Shown here: piece by piece, positions 34,028 to 45,040 of the stretch
Numbering within the stretch: position 1 is the first letter of the stretch
Layout: the number at the start of each line of letters is the position of its first letter
Source: Rostrohypoxylon terebratum
Taxonomy: Eukaryota; Ascomycota; Sordariomycetes; Xylariales; Hypoxylaceae
Length of the DNA stretch: 64,000 bases
Assembly: GCA_022497145.1 (NCBI GenBank)
Contig: MU385855.1
Coordinates: 1,364,001 to 1,428,000 of the forward strand
Direction: 5' to 3'
Program-made: the position numbers and the translations under genes
Notes under the pieces: model-generated
Databases searched by the model: none
Told to the model about the DNA's origin: nothing
Seen by the model: the letters and a program-made list of their open reading frames with translations, nothing else

Positions 34028-37000
34028 TTACACGTATTTGCGTAGCTATGAACGACGAGTTAGCATGTTCGACATCCGTGTAGAAAAAAAAAATGTATGG
34101 ATAAGGTTAACGTGACTCACATCGAGGGTTAAGGTTCGTGAACTATTTACTTCCTGGTCTCTGTAGACGCCAACAAGACTTTCGCTATCCTGGAATAGGC
34201 CGGTCTTCAGACTGATGACGATGAATTGCATGCCGGGTCCCGCGTGCTCGCGGATGTAATTCTTGATCTTGTCGACATTGGCGTTATCGAGCGCGGCGTC
34301 TACCTCGTCGAGAACAAAGAAGGGGCTAGGTTGGTAGCTGTGGATGGCGAAGAGCAGCGCGAGCGCCGCCATTGTCTTCTCACCTCCCGACAGGTGTTCC
34401 ATGTCACGGAAACGTTTGAGCGGCGGCATGGCGTGGTACTTGATCCCCGAAAGATATGGCTTGTCGGTATCCTCTTCGATATCGAGGTAGGCTTGGCCGC
34501 CGAGCGGGTATTGTTCCGATCGTGTCAGATCCTTGTAGACATGGGAGATCTGTTCTCGTATATGGACAAAAGCCTTGTCGAATAGCTCAAACCGCTTCGT
34601 CTTAACTTCATCGAAAGCATCCTTCGCAGCTTCGTAGACTGCTTTAGAATTATCGTAATCCTTTTGAGTAGCTGTGAGTCGTGCTTCTACTACCTCGAGA
34701 CGCTCTATTGCTCGCATGTTGGGGTTCAGCTTCTCCAGCTCCGCGGTAAGCGACGAGATCTTCTCTTGTAATTTATCTTCGATGCTTTCGTCCTCAGGCT
34801 GTCCAGGTTAGTATTTGAATTCACAAAGGTCCGCATCGTGACTTACATCTTTCAGCTCATCCTCTAATTGACTGAAATCAATCTCGATGCCGTAATCATC
34901 CATGGCATCACCCATGATGTCGGCATCATCCCCGTCATCTATATCCATGGCATCCGGATCCTGGTGCAAGAGGTTGTCCTGGTTCGGGAGATTATCGAGA
35001 GATCCCGAGACAAGGGGTACGTTGATCTGCTCTAATCTGCATCGTCTTAACAGGGCGAATTTTCCGGCGCTATTCCTCTGAACCTCAGTTTCAAGGGCGC
35101 TAATTGCCTTTTGCCTGCTTTCAATATCTTTACTCCTCTTCTGAACTTCCATCTTGGCCGCGTTGACCTTCTCCGTCCGTTCGGCGAGCTCACTTTTGTA
35201 TTCATCTAGCTCCTGCTGTAAGGCTTCCAGCCTATCTTGATCCTCGCCCATCGCCTCCTCGATCTTTTCCTTCTCTGCTTGGTAGGATTTGACATCCTGA
35301 GAGAGTCGTTTAAATCGATCCTCGAGGTTACGAAGTCTGTTCTCAGTATCACTATGTCGAGAAGTTTCCCAGCTCTTAGTGCTCTCTAACTTTGATCTTT
35401 GCAGGTCGAATTGGGTACGTTTCTCGTGAGCTTCTTGCTCCAAGGTCCCTTGTTGCGCTTCGTACGCCCGAATATCAGAATACCCGAGTCGTTTGCAGAA
35501 ATCAGCAAAAATCTTGTCTTCTACCTCTGCGATGGCGGCTTTGAATTTTTCGACAGCCGTGCGCGTTTTCTGGAACTTGTTCTCTTCTTCCTTGAATTTA
35601 GGTTGCCATTCCTTCACTTGGCGTTTGACATGTTCTAGCTCTTTTTTCTTGCTAGCAATATTTTGGGTAAAGGCAATCAGCTCGTTGTTGGCAAATGTTA
35701 AGCGTTGATCAAGACCCGTAAGTTCGTTTTGCAACGTCTCCTCCGCTAAGCCACGCCTATCCGGTCTGGGCAGCTTGCTGATCTCATCTTGGAATTTGTG
35801 TGCCATCTTCTGTAGATTCTGGACGTCGTGCTCTTCGAAACGACGTTTCCCCTTACTATCTGGGCCTCGCCCACCAGTCATTAAGCCTGCCTTGTGGATG
35901 ACAAACCCTTCTAGAGTTACTGCCTTGACTTGAACTTTACGCTCGTAGCAAATGTGCTTCGCGATATCTAATGTATCGCACACGATCGAGCCGCCACAGG
36001 CATAAGACATTGCGCGTTCAAGAGACGGTTCAAACTCGATGGCATCAATAGTTAGCCGCGCCCCGGAAATACCCTTCACGGCGGTGTTCGCCGCGTTGAC
36101 CTTAATGTTGTCTAATGGGATAAAAGTCATCGGCGGAAAGCGCTGGTCCTTTAGGTACTGTACGCACTCGACACCAGTCTTCTCATTGTCGACCACGACA
36201 GAGTCGAAGTCTCGTCCGAGGGCAGTGATGACAGCTTCGTCGAACTTTTTCTGTTTCGGCCTGCATAGTTCTCCTACCCTACCTTTAACACCCGGGTATA
36301 TGCGTTTCAGAGACGTGACCATCTCCTTCATTTTAGTCTCCTTGTCGCTCTGACGTTTCCCGTCATCCGCTTCTAACAACTTCTTCAAAACATCTTGAAG
36401 CTTTTCCTCGAGTTCTGTCCGTCTTTGGTTAGCTCTGACCCTTTCCGACTGAATCTGATTAAATTCCTTCTTTTTGGCATCCATCTCGCTTGAGAGCTGG
36501 TTGATGGTAGTCTCTGTAACGCTTTTCCTCTCTTGGATAGCTGACAACTCCGTCTCCAGCTTCTCTACGGCAGCTTGGTAAGTTTCAACTTTGCCTCTCA
36601 AGCTATTGACGGTGACCTCATCGGTTTTGAGTTGGCGATTGAGGTTCTCGAGCTTGACCTGGTTCTCGGAAGACTTGTTCAACGCTTGAGCCCGCAGAGA
36701 ATTGTATTCCTTCCGATCGGCGTCGCTCAACTCCTTGCCTTGTTTTTTTATCGTCTCCTTCCATTGATCCTCGAACTGTTTCTGCGCTTTTTGGACGGTA
36801 GCTAGGTCCTTCTCAATTTTAGAGATTAGTTTACGTTGTTCGTCGCGCTCTTTCCTAACGGAATCGATCCTTTGCCGGATTACATCGGCTTGGCTGCTGG
36901 TTTGCTGTACTTTCTCTTCGATAGGAACAAGACTGTTTTCTTTTTCTTCCATCTCTTTCTCCTGCCTCTTGATCTGACGCTCTACCTTGTGGACCTCCTT

Positions 37001-38058
37001 CGCAGCATCGGCTTGCTCTGCGCGAGCAGCGTCAAGTCTTCTCTGGAATGTCTCCACGTTACGACGGAACTCTTTCAAGTTTTCTTGATGATCTTGTATC
37101 TTGGCGCTCGAATCGTCCATAACCTGCTGAAAATGGTAGAGCTTCCAGAGGATATGAGTAACAATAGCAGCATCGCGCTCCTCGGTTTTCTTCTGGAAAT
37201 TCTCCGCCTCGCGCTTCTGCTCTTGATACTGCTTGATTTCGGAGTTGATTCCTCGTCGCCTCTGAAGCATGAAATTGGTGTTCTCGGCAGCCTGGTCTGC
37301 TTCGTTCTGGAGTTTTTCGTATTCGGCCTTGTATTCTAAGCTACCCGATATCTGTTCAATCAGACGGGTAAGATCCTGTGGCGACTGAGCAGCGATAGCC
37401 TCGACATCGCCTTGGAAGACGAGAAAGTTGCGGGCTTTGATAAGAATATTTTCGGCTTCGAGCGCCTCATTATATTGTTGAGCCGTGACGACGCGGTCGT
37501 TGATGCGATACTCACTCGAGCCTTGGTTCGTAATACTGCGCTTCCATCTCTGCTCGTCGCCGGCATCATCTTCGTATACAGCCATGACCCATGCGGTCTT
37601 GGGGTCGCTACGATTCGGTTTTTCGTTGTCGTCGCCGTTAACGAGACCGTTGGCATGTCCATTCGAAGTCGGTTCAGCAGCTGAGCCGTCATCGTTTATT
37701 TTGGAAGTCTTCAGAACACGGCCGCGGTAAACAAGGTCTTTGAGATGAGCAGATCGCAGATGCGACGACTTGATACCCAATACAAATGAAATGGCATCCA
37801 TGCTATGCAAAATTAATATACCAGGTGCGTAGGTGGTTGGCAGTAGAGATGGTAGATGACGTACGAATTAGATTTGCCAGATCCATTTGGGCCGATGATA
37901 GAAGTAAAGTACGAGTCGCCGAAGAGAAGAATATGATGTCCCTTGTAGGACTTGAAGTCTTGAGATAGTTAGTGTTGGCCGCGCGCATAAAAGGTTCCAA
38001 GGTTCTGATAGAAAAGGCGATACGCACTGAACAGCTCAAGGCGAATGAGCTTCCCCAT
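34028..38058 (-). CDS. SMC1: Structural maintenance of chromosomes protein 1 (cohesin subunit)
   Basis: Exons 38058-38028, 37958-37865, 37802-34847, 34798-34121 and 34045-34028 (3777 nt, 1258 aa), the normal Smc1 length. The first exon gives MGKLIRLELF and the last only LRKYV plus stop. Walker A is GPNGSGKS (33-40). Two long coiled coils flank a hinge (~510-690) that contains KGRVGELC and ITALGRDFDSVVVDN. The C-terminal head has the signature LSGGEKTMAALALLFAI and Walker B PFFVLDEVDAALDNANV. Smc1 pairs with Smc3 and the kleisin Scc1/Rad21 to hold sister chromatids. An acidic Asp-rich stretch (DAMDIDDGDDADIMGD) lies in the second coil region, as in other fungal Smc1. The micro last exon is the point most often misannotated. 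Confidence 0.97.
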
Positions 38059-39470
38059 CTTGCCTCAGGCGTTATGAGACCTGTAGTCCTATACTCGTAT
38101 AGTATTGTAGTATTATAGTATTATCGTGCAAAGGGATTCCTGTATCTCAAATAGGCTGCGGGTGGTTGACGAACAGATAAAGACGCGACGCGAGAAAATA
38201 TGCGGGATGGGACCCAGTTGTCGCTAAACGCTTTTACTGTTTAGGTCCGGTGGTAATTACCTAGGTCCTAGGTACCTAGGTAGCTTATGGCATCTCAGAG
38301 GTAAACCCGACAGAATAAATTGAATATATTGACAAACTAGACACTAGACACTAGAAACTAGAAACTAGAAACTAGGGCGCCTCGATGTATGAAAGACATT
38401 GGCAACTTTTTGTCAAGGTTCAATATTGGTGGAAGTCGCGGGGGTTGCTGTATAATATCATTTACCTAGGACCTACTTCGTACGTAGGACCTAGGTATTC
38501 TACTTCGTAGCATGATTATGTAGCCTACTACCTAGTACTGCAGCTAATACTTCTGTAGTACAAGACGCGACTCTAGACCTACATAGACGCGGGGACCCTT
38601 CCAAATTTCCTCTCAATTGGGATCCATTATTATTACCTAAGGCAAGATGCCTGTTCCATGTTCCATGTTCCAAGTTGATGCCGCCTTCCAAACGGATATG
38701 GCAGCTGGCGGCGCCTATCTCGACAGGTGGTCAAATACTTTTGGATCTACTATGTACCTATGTATCCAGTCTGCCAGTATTATTATCAGTACTTCGTAAC
38801 AGGACTTATAACACTTCCAATTGCTATACCTACATAGACGTTGCGTACTAATAAAGTTTATATTATGAGGCTAGGTTTATTTTTACTTTTAGGTAGGTAG
38901 ATACTACATACATGCAGGTACGAGACACCGAATACTACTAGGTACCTAAGGTACAGGAATATAAGGACTAAAATAATTGTAAGTACCTAATTGATAATGT
39001 GAATATTATTTCAATATTTCTATTGTCATGCCTGATGGCGTCATTGTACCTCTGCTAGATACCCTTCAAGATTATACCTATACCTACTAGGTATATACCG
39101 TATACCTAATGAACCTAATGATATTAGGCGGTATTGACCAATCTTAACGTTTGCCAACTCTACATCCCACAAATAACCTTTTCGAGTCGGCAACTTTCTA
39201 AATTCCTCCATCCAATTTTCATTTTCTCGACGAGGGAACCCATTCGAACTTACGTCGACTCCAAAGAAAAGAAGAAGGAAAAAGACAAATCGGCTCCAGT
39301 TCTGAAAACGTATGTCAGGGAAGGTTTAAAGGCTATTACCTAGTACCACATATACTCATACATCGACAGTGACTAGACATGCACATGTCTAGGTATCAAT
39401 GACTAGCTCACATCTAAAGTTACAAGCGACTCTGCCGTGACCCGTTTGACGGATTGAAGATCTCGTGGTA

Positions 39471-39506
39471 AGAAGAGCCAGAAGAGCCAGAAGAGCCAGA
39501 AGAGCC
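39471..39506. repeat. Tandem 9-bp repeat (AGAAGAGCC x4)
   Basis: Four perfect copies of a 9-bp unit in the long leader region upstream of GPC1. It is likely non-coding. Confidence 0.8.
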
Positions 39507-39599
39507 GCCTCCTTCTCGTCCAACCACAGTTCACGCTCAAGACACGTCCTTCATCGAAAGCCACCTACAGGGTCAAACACGACCACCCACCTACTTTTT

Positions 39600-39636
39600 T
39601 TTATAGTTTATAGTTTATAGTTTATAGTTTATAGCT
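39600..39636. repeat. Tandem 7-bp repeat (TTATAGT)
   Basis: About five copies of a 7-bp unit flanked by T runs. A further degenerate copy follows at ~39645. Non-coding. Confidence 0.8.
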
Positions 39637-40205
39637 TATTTTTTTATAGTTTACGAATAACCACCTCAACACCTGGGCAGACCCCAGCATCCCCCCAGCA
39701 TCCCCCCATCATCTCCATCATACGTCGCTCTAGATCGCTTATCGCCTACCTATCCTCTAATCCTCTAGGGGTCTTTACTCTGTCCATTGCCGAATACAGG
39801 CCTCTCGAGTCACGCAAACTTACCCCGTGTCTTACTATATTCTACTCAATATATTCTAGTTGTTCTAGTTGTTCTAGTCGTTCTAGTCACTCACCTACGA
39901 AAAGTCACATGCGCCCGCTTTGTTTTTTCCCACCTCGATCCTTTACCTCGAACCTCAAACCTCGAACCCCGAACCCTTCTGCCCGTTGCGACCTCCTTAT
40001 TTAATTGGACCGGCTTCTAGCATCGCATCCACCTGTACGCACAACCTGAAGTTATCGGTTTAGTCGGGCTCAGTTGAGACGACAATACAATTATAACCAG
40101 CCCCCCCTCCCCCCTTGGTCCCATCGTGAGTCGGCATCTCTTTCCTTCCCCTCTTTATATAACTTCGAGACCGAGTCTCGGACACCCAAACTCCATTGTC
40201 TAGCT

Positions 40206-41984
40206 ATGTCTGACATTTTAGTTCTCAGAGGAGCTGAAGCTCTCCGTAGGGTGTCTTTTCGCAACGATATCCAAAGATTTCCAATTCTCACCCTAGCGGA
40301 GATGGCTGATTCTACAAGCCATCCCATACAAGCGCAGCTTGCTAAATCCGAAGGCGCTCAGACTGACGACGAGGCTGCCCTTACACCCGATGATACCACG
40401 TTTCCCTCCCCAAACTCATCGCCTCTCCAACAAGCTGTGGTTGATCCCCCCAAGCTAGACGATGGACCTAAGAGCCCCCGGATGTCGAGGAATCCCTCAT
40501 TCTCGGGTAGCAGCTCCTATCATGAGGACTGGGACTCATATCCTCCCTTAGACCGATTGACGGTTTTAGACCTACTCGACAATTTCGCTTTACCACAGCA
40601 ATTGGAAAAGTTACAAAAAGGAATATCAGCTCAAACTGAAAAGGTCCGCAAATCGCGGGCCGCTCTCAAAACCAAAAGCCAGGAAGCGAGGGAGCGCATG
40701 GTCGAAGAATGGCGTCGACGAGTGCCTTCTGCCGATGAGCAATTAGAGAGGTATAGAAAACGTATGAAACAGAGCGTCGAAAGATTGGGCCGCAGATGGA
40801 ACGATACCAAAGTTGTCACTTTGCGCGAGAAGCTGTCCTTCATCGGCGGCGTCATGAATATCTTCATCAGTGGGTATCTATTGGGCGCCTATCCCCAATA
40901 TTTCCATCTTTGGTACGGAGCCCAGCTCGCGTACTTTATGCCGATCCGTTTCTATACCTATCGCCGGCGCGGTTATCATTATTTCTTGGCCGATCTCTGC
41001 TACTTCGTCAATCTTTTGCTCTCCCTCAGTATCTGGGTCTTTCCGTCATCTAAGAGGCTATTCATCGCTGCTTATTGTCTAGCCTTCGGGAACAACGCCG
41101 TGGCGATTATTATGTGGCGTAATTCGCTCGTGTTCCACGACTTCGACAAAGTAACATCCCTATTCATCCATATTACACCGGTCGCTACCTTGCACTGCAT
41201 TACTCACTTGTTTCCTCCCGAAGCGCAGCGCGAACGATTTCCCGCTCTCTGGGCCGTCAAAAACGCTCCTCCAGGCTCGCCAACCGCTTACGGAAATCTC
41301 ATGTCGATGCTTGCCTGGTCTACCATTCCCTATGCTGTTTGGCAGCTTAGTTATTATTTCTTCATCACTGTCCGGAGGCGCGAAAAGATCGCGGCTGGAC
41401 GACCCACATCGTTTACCTGGCTACGCCGTTCGTACTCCAAGACCTGGATTGGGAAATTTGTGCTCTCGCTTCCAGATAACTTGCAGGAATTTGCGTTCAT
41501 GATGATCCAATATATATACGCCGTGCTAACTATGTTGCCCTGTCCCCTCTGGTTCTATAGTCGGTGGGCATCGTCAACTTTCCTCATGGTTGTCTTCACA
41601 TGGAGTGTCTACAACGGCTCGACATATTACATTGATGTGTTCGGCAAGCGGTTCCAGAAAGAGCTTGAAGAGTTGAAGGCCGAAGTTGCTAAGTGGCAGA
41701 ACAGCCCCGACGGGCTTGGTTCTCCAACGATGGCACCGACGCCGTTACCCGACCTTGAGAGGAAGAATGGCGCTGCGGACATAGAAGGAGCGGAGAAGGC
41801 TGTCCGAGTTCAAGACCCTGCCAGCGGACGACGTTTAAGCGTAGATGAGATCCCGCTCTTACATGACGAGAAGCTAAACAAGGAGAAATGCTCCCCTGGA
41901 AGCAAAAATGCGGTGGCCAGCGGAGTTGACGGTGACGAGGATGCGCTCCGAGCAAGAAAATCTGCAGGAGCATCCCTATCATGA
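40206..41984 (+). CDS. GPC1: Glycerophosphocholine acyltransferase Gpc1 (DUF2838 family)
   Basis: Single-exon multispanning membrane protein, 592 aa from the ATG at 40206. A second in-frame ATG at 40302 (MADSTSHPIQ) has better context and may be the real start. Residues up to ~190 are cytosolic and include an Arg/Lys/Glu-rich helical segment. Then come about eight membrane segments with the family-typical stretches ISGYLLGAYPQYFHLWYG, GYHYFLADLCYFVNLLLSL, NSLVFHDFDKVTSLFIHI and TWSVYNGSTYYIDVFGKRF. The yeast orthologue (YGR149W) acylates glycerophosphocholine to lyso-PC using acyl-CoA. The C-terminal ~95 residues are polar. No intron is needed. The leader is long and C/T-rich. Confidence 0.85.
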   Translation: MSDILVLRGAEALRRVSFRNDIQRFPILTLAEMADSTSHPIQAQLAKSEGAQTDDEAALTPDDTTFPSPNSSPLQQAVVDPPKLDDGPKSPRMSRNPSFSGSSSYHEDWDSYPPLDRLTVLDLLDNFALPQQLEKLQKGISAQTEKVRKSRAALKTKSQEARERMVEEWRRRVPSADEQLERYRKRMKQSVERLGRRWNDTKVVTLREKLSFIGGVMNIFISGYLLGAYPQYFHLWYGAQLAYFMPIRFYTYRRRGYHYFLADLCYFVNLLLSLSIWVFPSSKRLFIAAYCLAFGNNAVAIIMWRNSLVFHDFDKVTSLFIHITPVATLHCITHLFPPEAQRERFPALWAVKNAPPGSPTAYGNLMSMLAWSTIPYAVWQLSYYFFITVRRREKIAAGRPTSFTWLRRSYSKTWIGKFVLSLPDNLQEFAFMMIQYIYAVLTMLPCPLWFYSRWASSTFLMVVFTWSVYNGSTYYIDVFGKRFQKELEELKAEVAKWQNSPDGLGSPTMAPTPLPDLERKNGAADIEGAEKAVRVQDPASGRRLSVDEIPLLHDEKLNKEKCSPGSKNAVASGVDGDEDALRARKSAGASLS

Positions 41985-42955
41985 AACGTCTGTTGGATAC
42001 GCTACCTTTTACGGTGAAACGTGTTGGGAGACATGTTTGAAGGGACGTATTCGCTTGAAGGGGCGTATTCGGTGACCTGGGCTGGTGAACGATTGGTCCA
42101 ATACCTCCTACTCAGGATCATAACGTGGACTGTCGGTGTTTAGGCGATAATTCAGTTATAGTACGTCGTTATGGTGCTATATTAGACTCGTTGGAGCGTG
42201 CTAGTTTATATCTTCTCTAACTCGGAGTCCCTACGGGTACGCGTTACAGCATCATGATTATCGTTATTATTAAAGATTGTTTCAGCAGACATCTCGATAC
42301 CCTTTTATATCAATACACAATAAATACGGAGTTGGAATTCGGTGGAGAAAGAATAATTCAATGGAATTTAATGAACAGCACTTTTAAAAAAAATTTAGGA
42401 TGCGAAGACATTCTCATCCATTACCGCCTACGAAGTGGATATTGTAACTCAGATCACACGCAGAGCCACAACAACCATTGAAAGACTTATTTTGCTACGC
42501 TTTTTTCTACTCTACAGCGCTCCTAATAATGCCTACGATGATGCTCCCGAACCGAATGAATTTTTGTTAGGTTCCTCAATTGATCCTGCTAATGGTTTCC
42601 TACCCATAAGGAGCCTGCTTCCCACCTCCCTCAACGCCTTGCTGCTCATAGATGAAAAAGGATTCCTCGTCACCGCCGTCACCATCACCACCATTATCAT
42701 AAAGGCGGCCGAATGCAAATTAGTGAGCTAGACAACCCCCCGCCGCCGCAGCAATCGAGCAATCATGAAACCAGCCCTTCTTGCTCCGCGGAGTTTCGTA
42801 AATGTGAAGTTCATGAAAACGATAACGCCGGTGGATGCAACTCAACTGTACAGATGACCCCCATTGAAAACGCCAGAAATTGAAGAAGGAAGATTGGTGT
42901 GGCTGTATGGGGTTTGTCATCCTCCCGTATTCACTGATGAGAAACTGCCAGCCTC
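41985..42955. other. 3' region between convergent GPC1 and CDH1
   Basis: About 970 bp. A near-perfect tandem duplication of ~17 bp (GAAGGGACGTATTCGCTT type) lies at ~42032-42070. The minus-strand frame at 42533-42718 and the plus-strand frame at 42435-42731 overlap each other and show no domain, so they are more likely 3' UTR of CDH1 than genes. Confidence 0.4.
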
Positions 42956-45040
42956 TCAGCGAATCACGCCCCAGTCGCTCAACCGCCCTCCGCCGCTGTC
43001 GCTGTCTTCTCTCTGGCCCGGTCGACGTCCGAACACGGTCCAGAACCGCAAAGTCTCATCACCGGCTCCTGTCACGATGGTCCGTCCGTCCGGGCTCATT
43101 GCCAGATATAACACTCGGTACGTGTGACCGGTAAGACTGACTACCTGGGTCATGGCGGGATACTTCCATACAACGATTTGGTTCTGACTGTAACCATGGG
43201 TTGAGACGATCTCATTCGAATTTTTGGACCACGAAATGTTGCACACCTGACTTCCCGTGTCAACCTCGTTGATGACTGATCCACGTACTGTGTCGTGAAA
43301 TATTATCCTCCGGTCGGCCGTGCCACCACCCGAGGCAAGAAGTCCACGTTGATGAGGTGACCAAGCAATTGCCTTGACCGCGGCCGTGTGATCCGAGAAT
43401 TTCCAAAGAGGAGCCTCAGAGAGCTTATCCCAAACCATAAGCTTATTATCGTTACCTCCGCTCGCCAGTTGACCATCTTCGCAATTCCACTTCAACCCGC
43501 ACACCTCCTGCTTATGGCCCATGAGCTTCCGCATCCATTGATCCGGAGCTCTCACGTCGCGATGGTAGATAAGTCTGTCTCGGGATCCTGATGTGAGAAT
43601 GTGCGTATTCCAGGCCATAGATCCTACACGCGCCGTATGTCCCGTCATTGTTCTTAGACGCCTAGTCTTCTCAGCATCCCAGATCTGAACTAAACCCTTG
43701 CCGGTCCCAATGGCGATGTGTGTGCCCTTCTGAATCCAGGACACGCTAGTTACAGTATCGTCCTCCAGCGTGCAAAGCTTATTGACTCGACTCGTCTGTG
43801 CATTCCACATATAGACACTCGATCCCAGGCCAACACCTAAAACATTAGCACTACCCCAATCGACCAAATTAAGATAGAAGTCGTCTGCTAGCTCCGGAGC
43901 GTCCAAGACCTTGTATGGCACTTTGCTGACCGCACGGGGCTGGCGTCGAGGGCTTAGCAACATTTGTTGGCTTCCAAACCGAACTGGAGATATACTGTAT
44001 ATCTCTGATCGGATATCCAGATTGGGACCATGCCTGCTCTGCGGGGTGCGATTTGGTGTCGGGTGGCCTGCGATGTTAGAATGATGTCGAGGTGACATGT
44101 AAGAGAAGAGATTCTTGTGCGGTGTCGATGGTGTGAAGGTCGAAGGCAAGGAAGGTGGTGGATTGTTGGGTGGCGTATGGGATCTCGTGCCGTCGTGAAT
44201 ATGTGTTGAGTGGGATGAGCCAGGTAAGTTGTTGTCTGGTGATAATGCTTGAGGGACGGCCTGTGGTATTGTGTTTTCAAAGAGTTCTGCTCTCAGAACC
44301 GTCGAGAATATTCGATTCGCCTCTTCCGCTGAAAATGGGTGAGATTGATCAGCGTTGCATCTTGACGCGGGACAGCTAGGATAACTTACTCTTCTGGAAG
44401 TGAAGTTCGCCATGAGGGGTACGCTTCTTTTGCCGGGAGGGCGTTGCTGGAGAACCTTCTTCGTGTAAAAGGCTGAAGCTGGCCTGAAGATCTTGGCCCG
44501 AGCGAGAAGGAATGAATCTGTCAGACTTAGCATGTGCTAGCTTTTTGGACTGAGAACCCATATCTAAAGAAATCCAGAGCATAGGAATTGTGTTATGAAA
44601 CGTATTTGTAGAGGGTGGAAAATCTCCCACAATGGTTGGGGTGGAAATTAGAAAGTAGAAATTTAAAAAAGAAGAAAAAAGTCACGGCAGGAAATGAAAA
44701 CATAATGTTTCACTCACCTGTCAGCGTTGATTCGTTGTCTCTTTCGGCTCGGACTAGCACCAGGTGTGCTTTCTCGTCTCTCTCCAGAGAGTTCCCTGGA
44801 AAGGGCTCGCGTCAAATTCTCAGGGTCAATACCACCAATACTTGAGCCTCGACCACTACGACGGGCACTTTTTAGCTTGGCACCATCCCCATTATTCATC
44901 ACCTGCAATGTTCCTCGATCTGATGGCGGAGGAGGGGTTGCTATTCTTGATGGCGTTCGGATTGAAGGGCTAGTCGTGTCGTGAGCTTGTCGTTTTAGAG
45001 ATGACAGTGCCATAGGCACCGGGTCGGACTCCAATGTCAT
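42956..45040 (-). CDS. CDH1: APC/C activator Cdh1/Fzr1-type WD40 protein
   Basis: Exons 45040-44718, 44517-44390 and 44328-42956 (1824 nt, 607 aa). The N-terminal region is Ser/Pro-rich with many SP/TP sites. The C-box DRFIPSR (107-113) is split by intron 1 inside the Arg codon. The conserved EEANRIFSTVLRAELFENTI motif follows intron 2. A seven-bladed WD40 propeller spans ~285-590 and the protein ends in the Ile-Arg tail (GVIR) that binds APC3. These are the defining parts of Cdh1 and Cdc20; the RAELFE segment and long N-terminus favour Cdh1/Fzr1 (fission yeast Ste9). It directs destruction of cyclins and other substrates in late mitosis and G1. An in-frame ATG at 45061 is an alternative start. 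Confidence 0.93.

Larger units (their letters stand above)
38059..40205. promoter_or_regulatory. Divergent intergenic region, SMC1 / GPC1
   Basis: 2.1 kb between divergent starts with no supported gene. Content: CCTAGG palindromes at ~38258-38285 and ~38463-38496, an ACTAGA/ACTAGAAA array near 38338-38375, AGAAGAGCC x4 at 39471-39506, TTATAGT repeats at ~39600-39636, a GTTCTAGTT array near 39855-39890 and a C/T-rich leader before GPC1. The short ORFs have no domain. Confidence 0.5.

Noticed and set aside
36836..37339. 167-codon Leu/Phe-rich plus-strand frame within SMC1
   Set aside because: Antisense shadow of coiled-coil codons rich in Lys and Glu.
42435..42731. 98-codon frame 3' of CDH1
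   Set aside because: An antisense frame of similar size is present, no domain, and simple-sequence ACC/ATC repeats create the frame.
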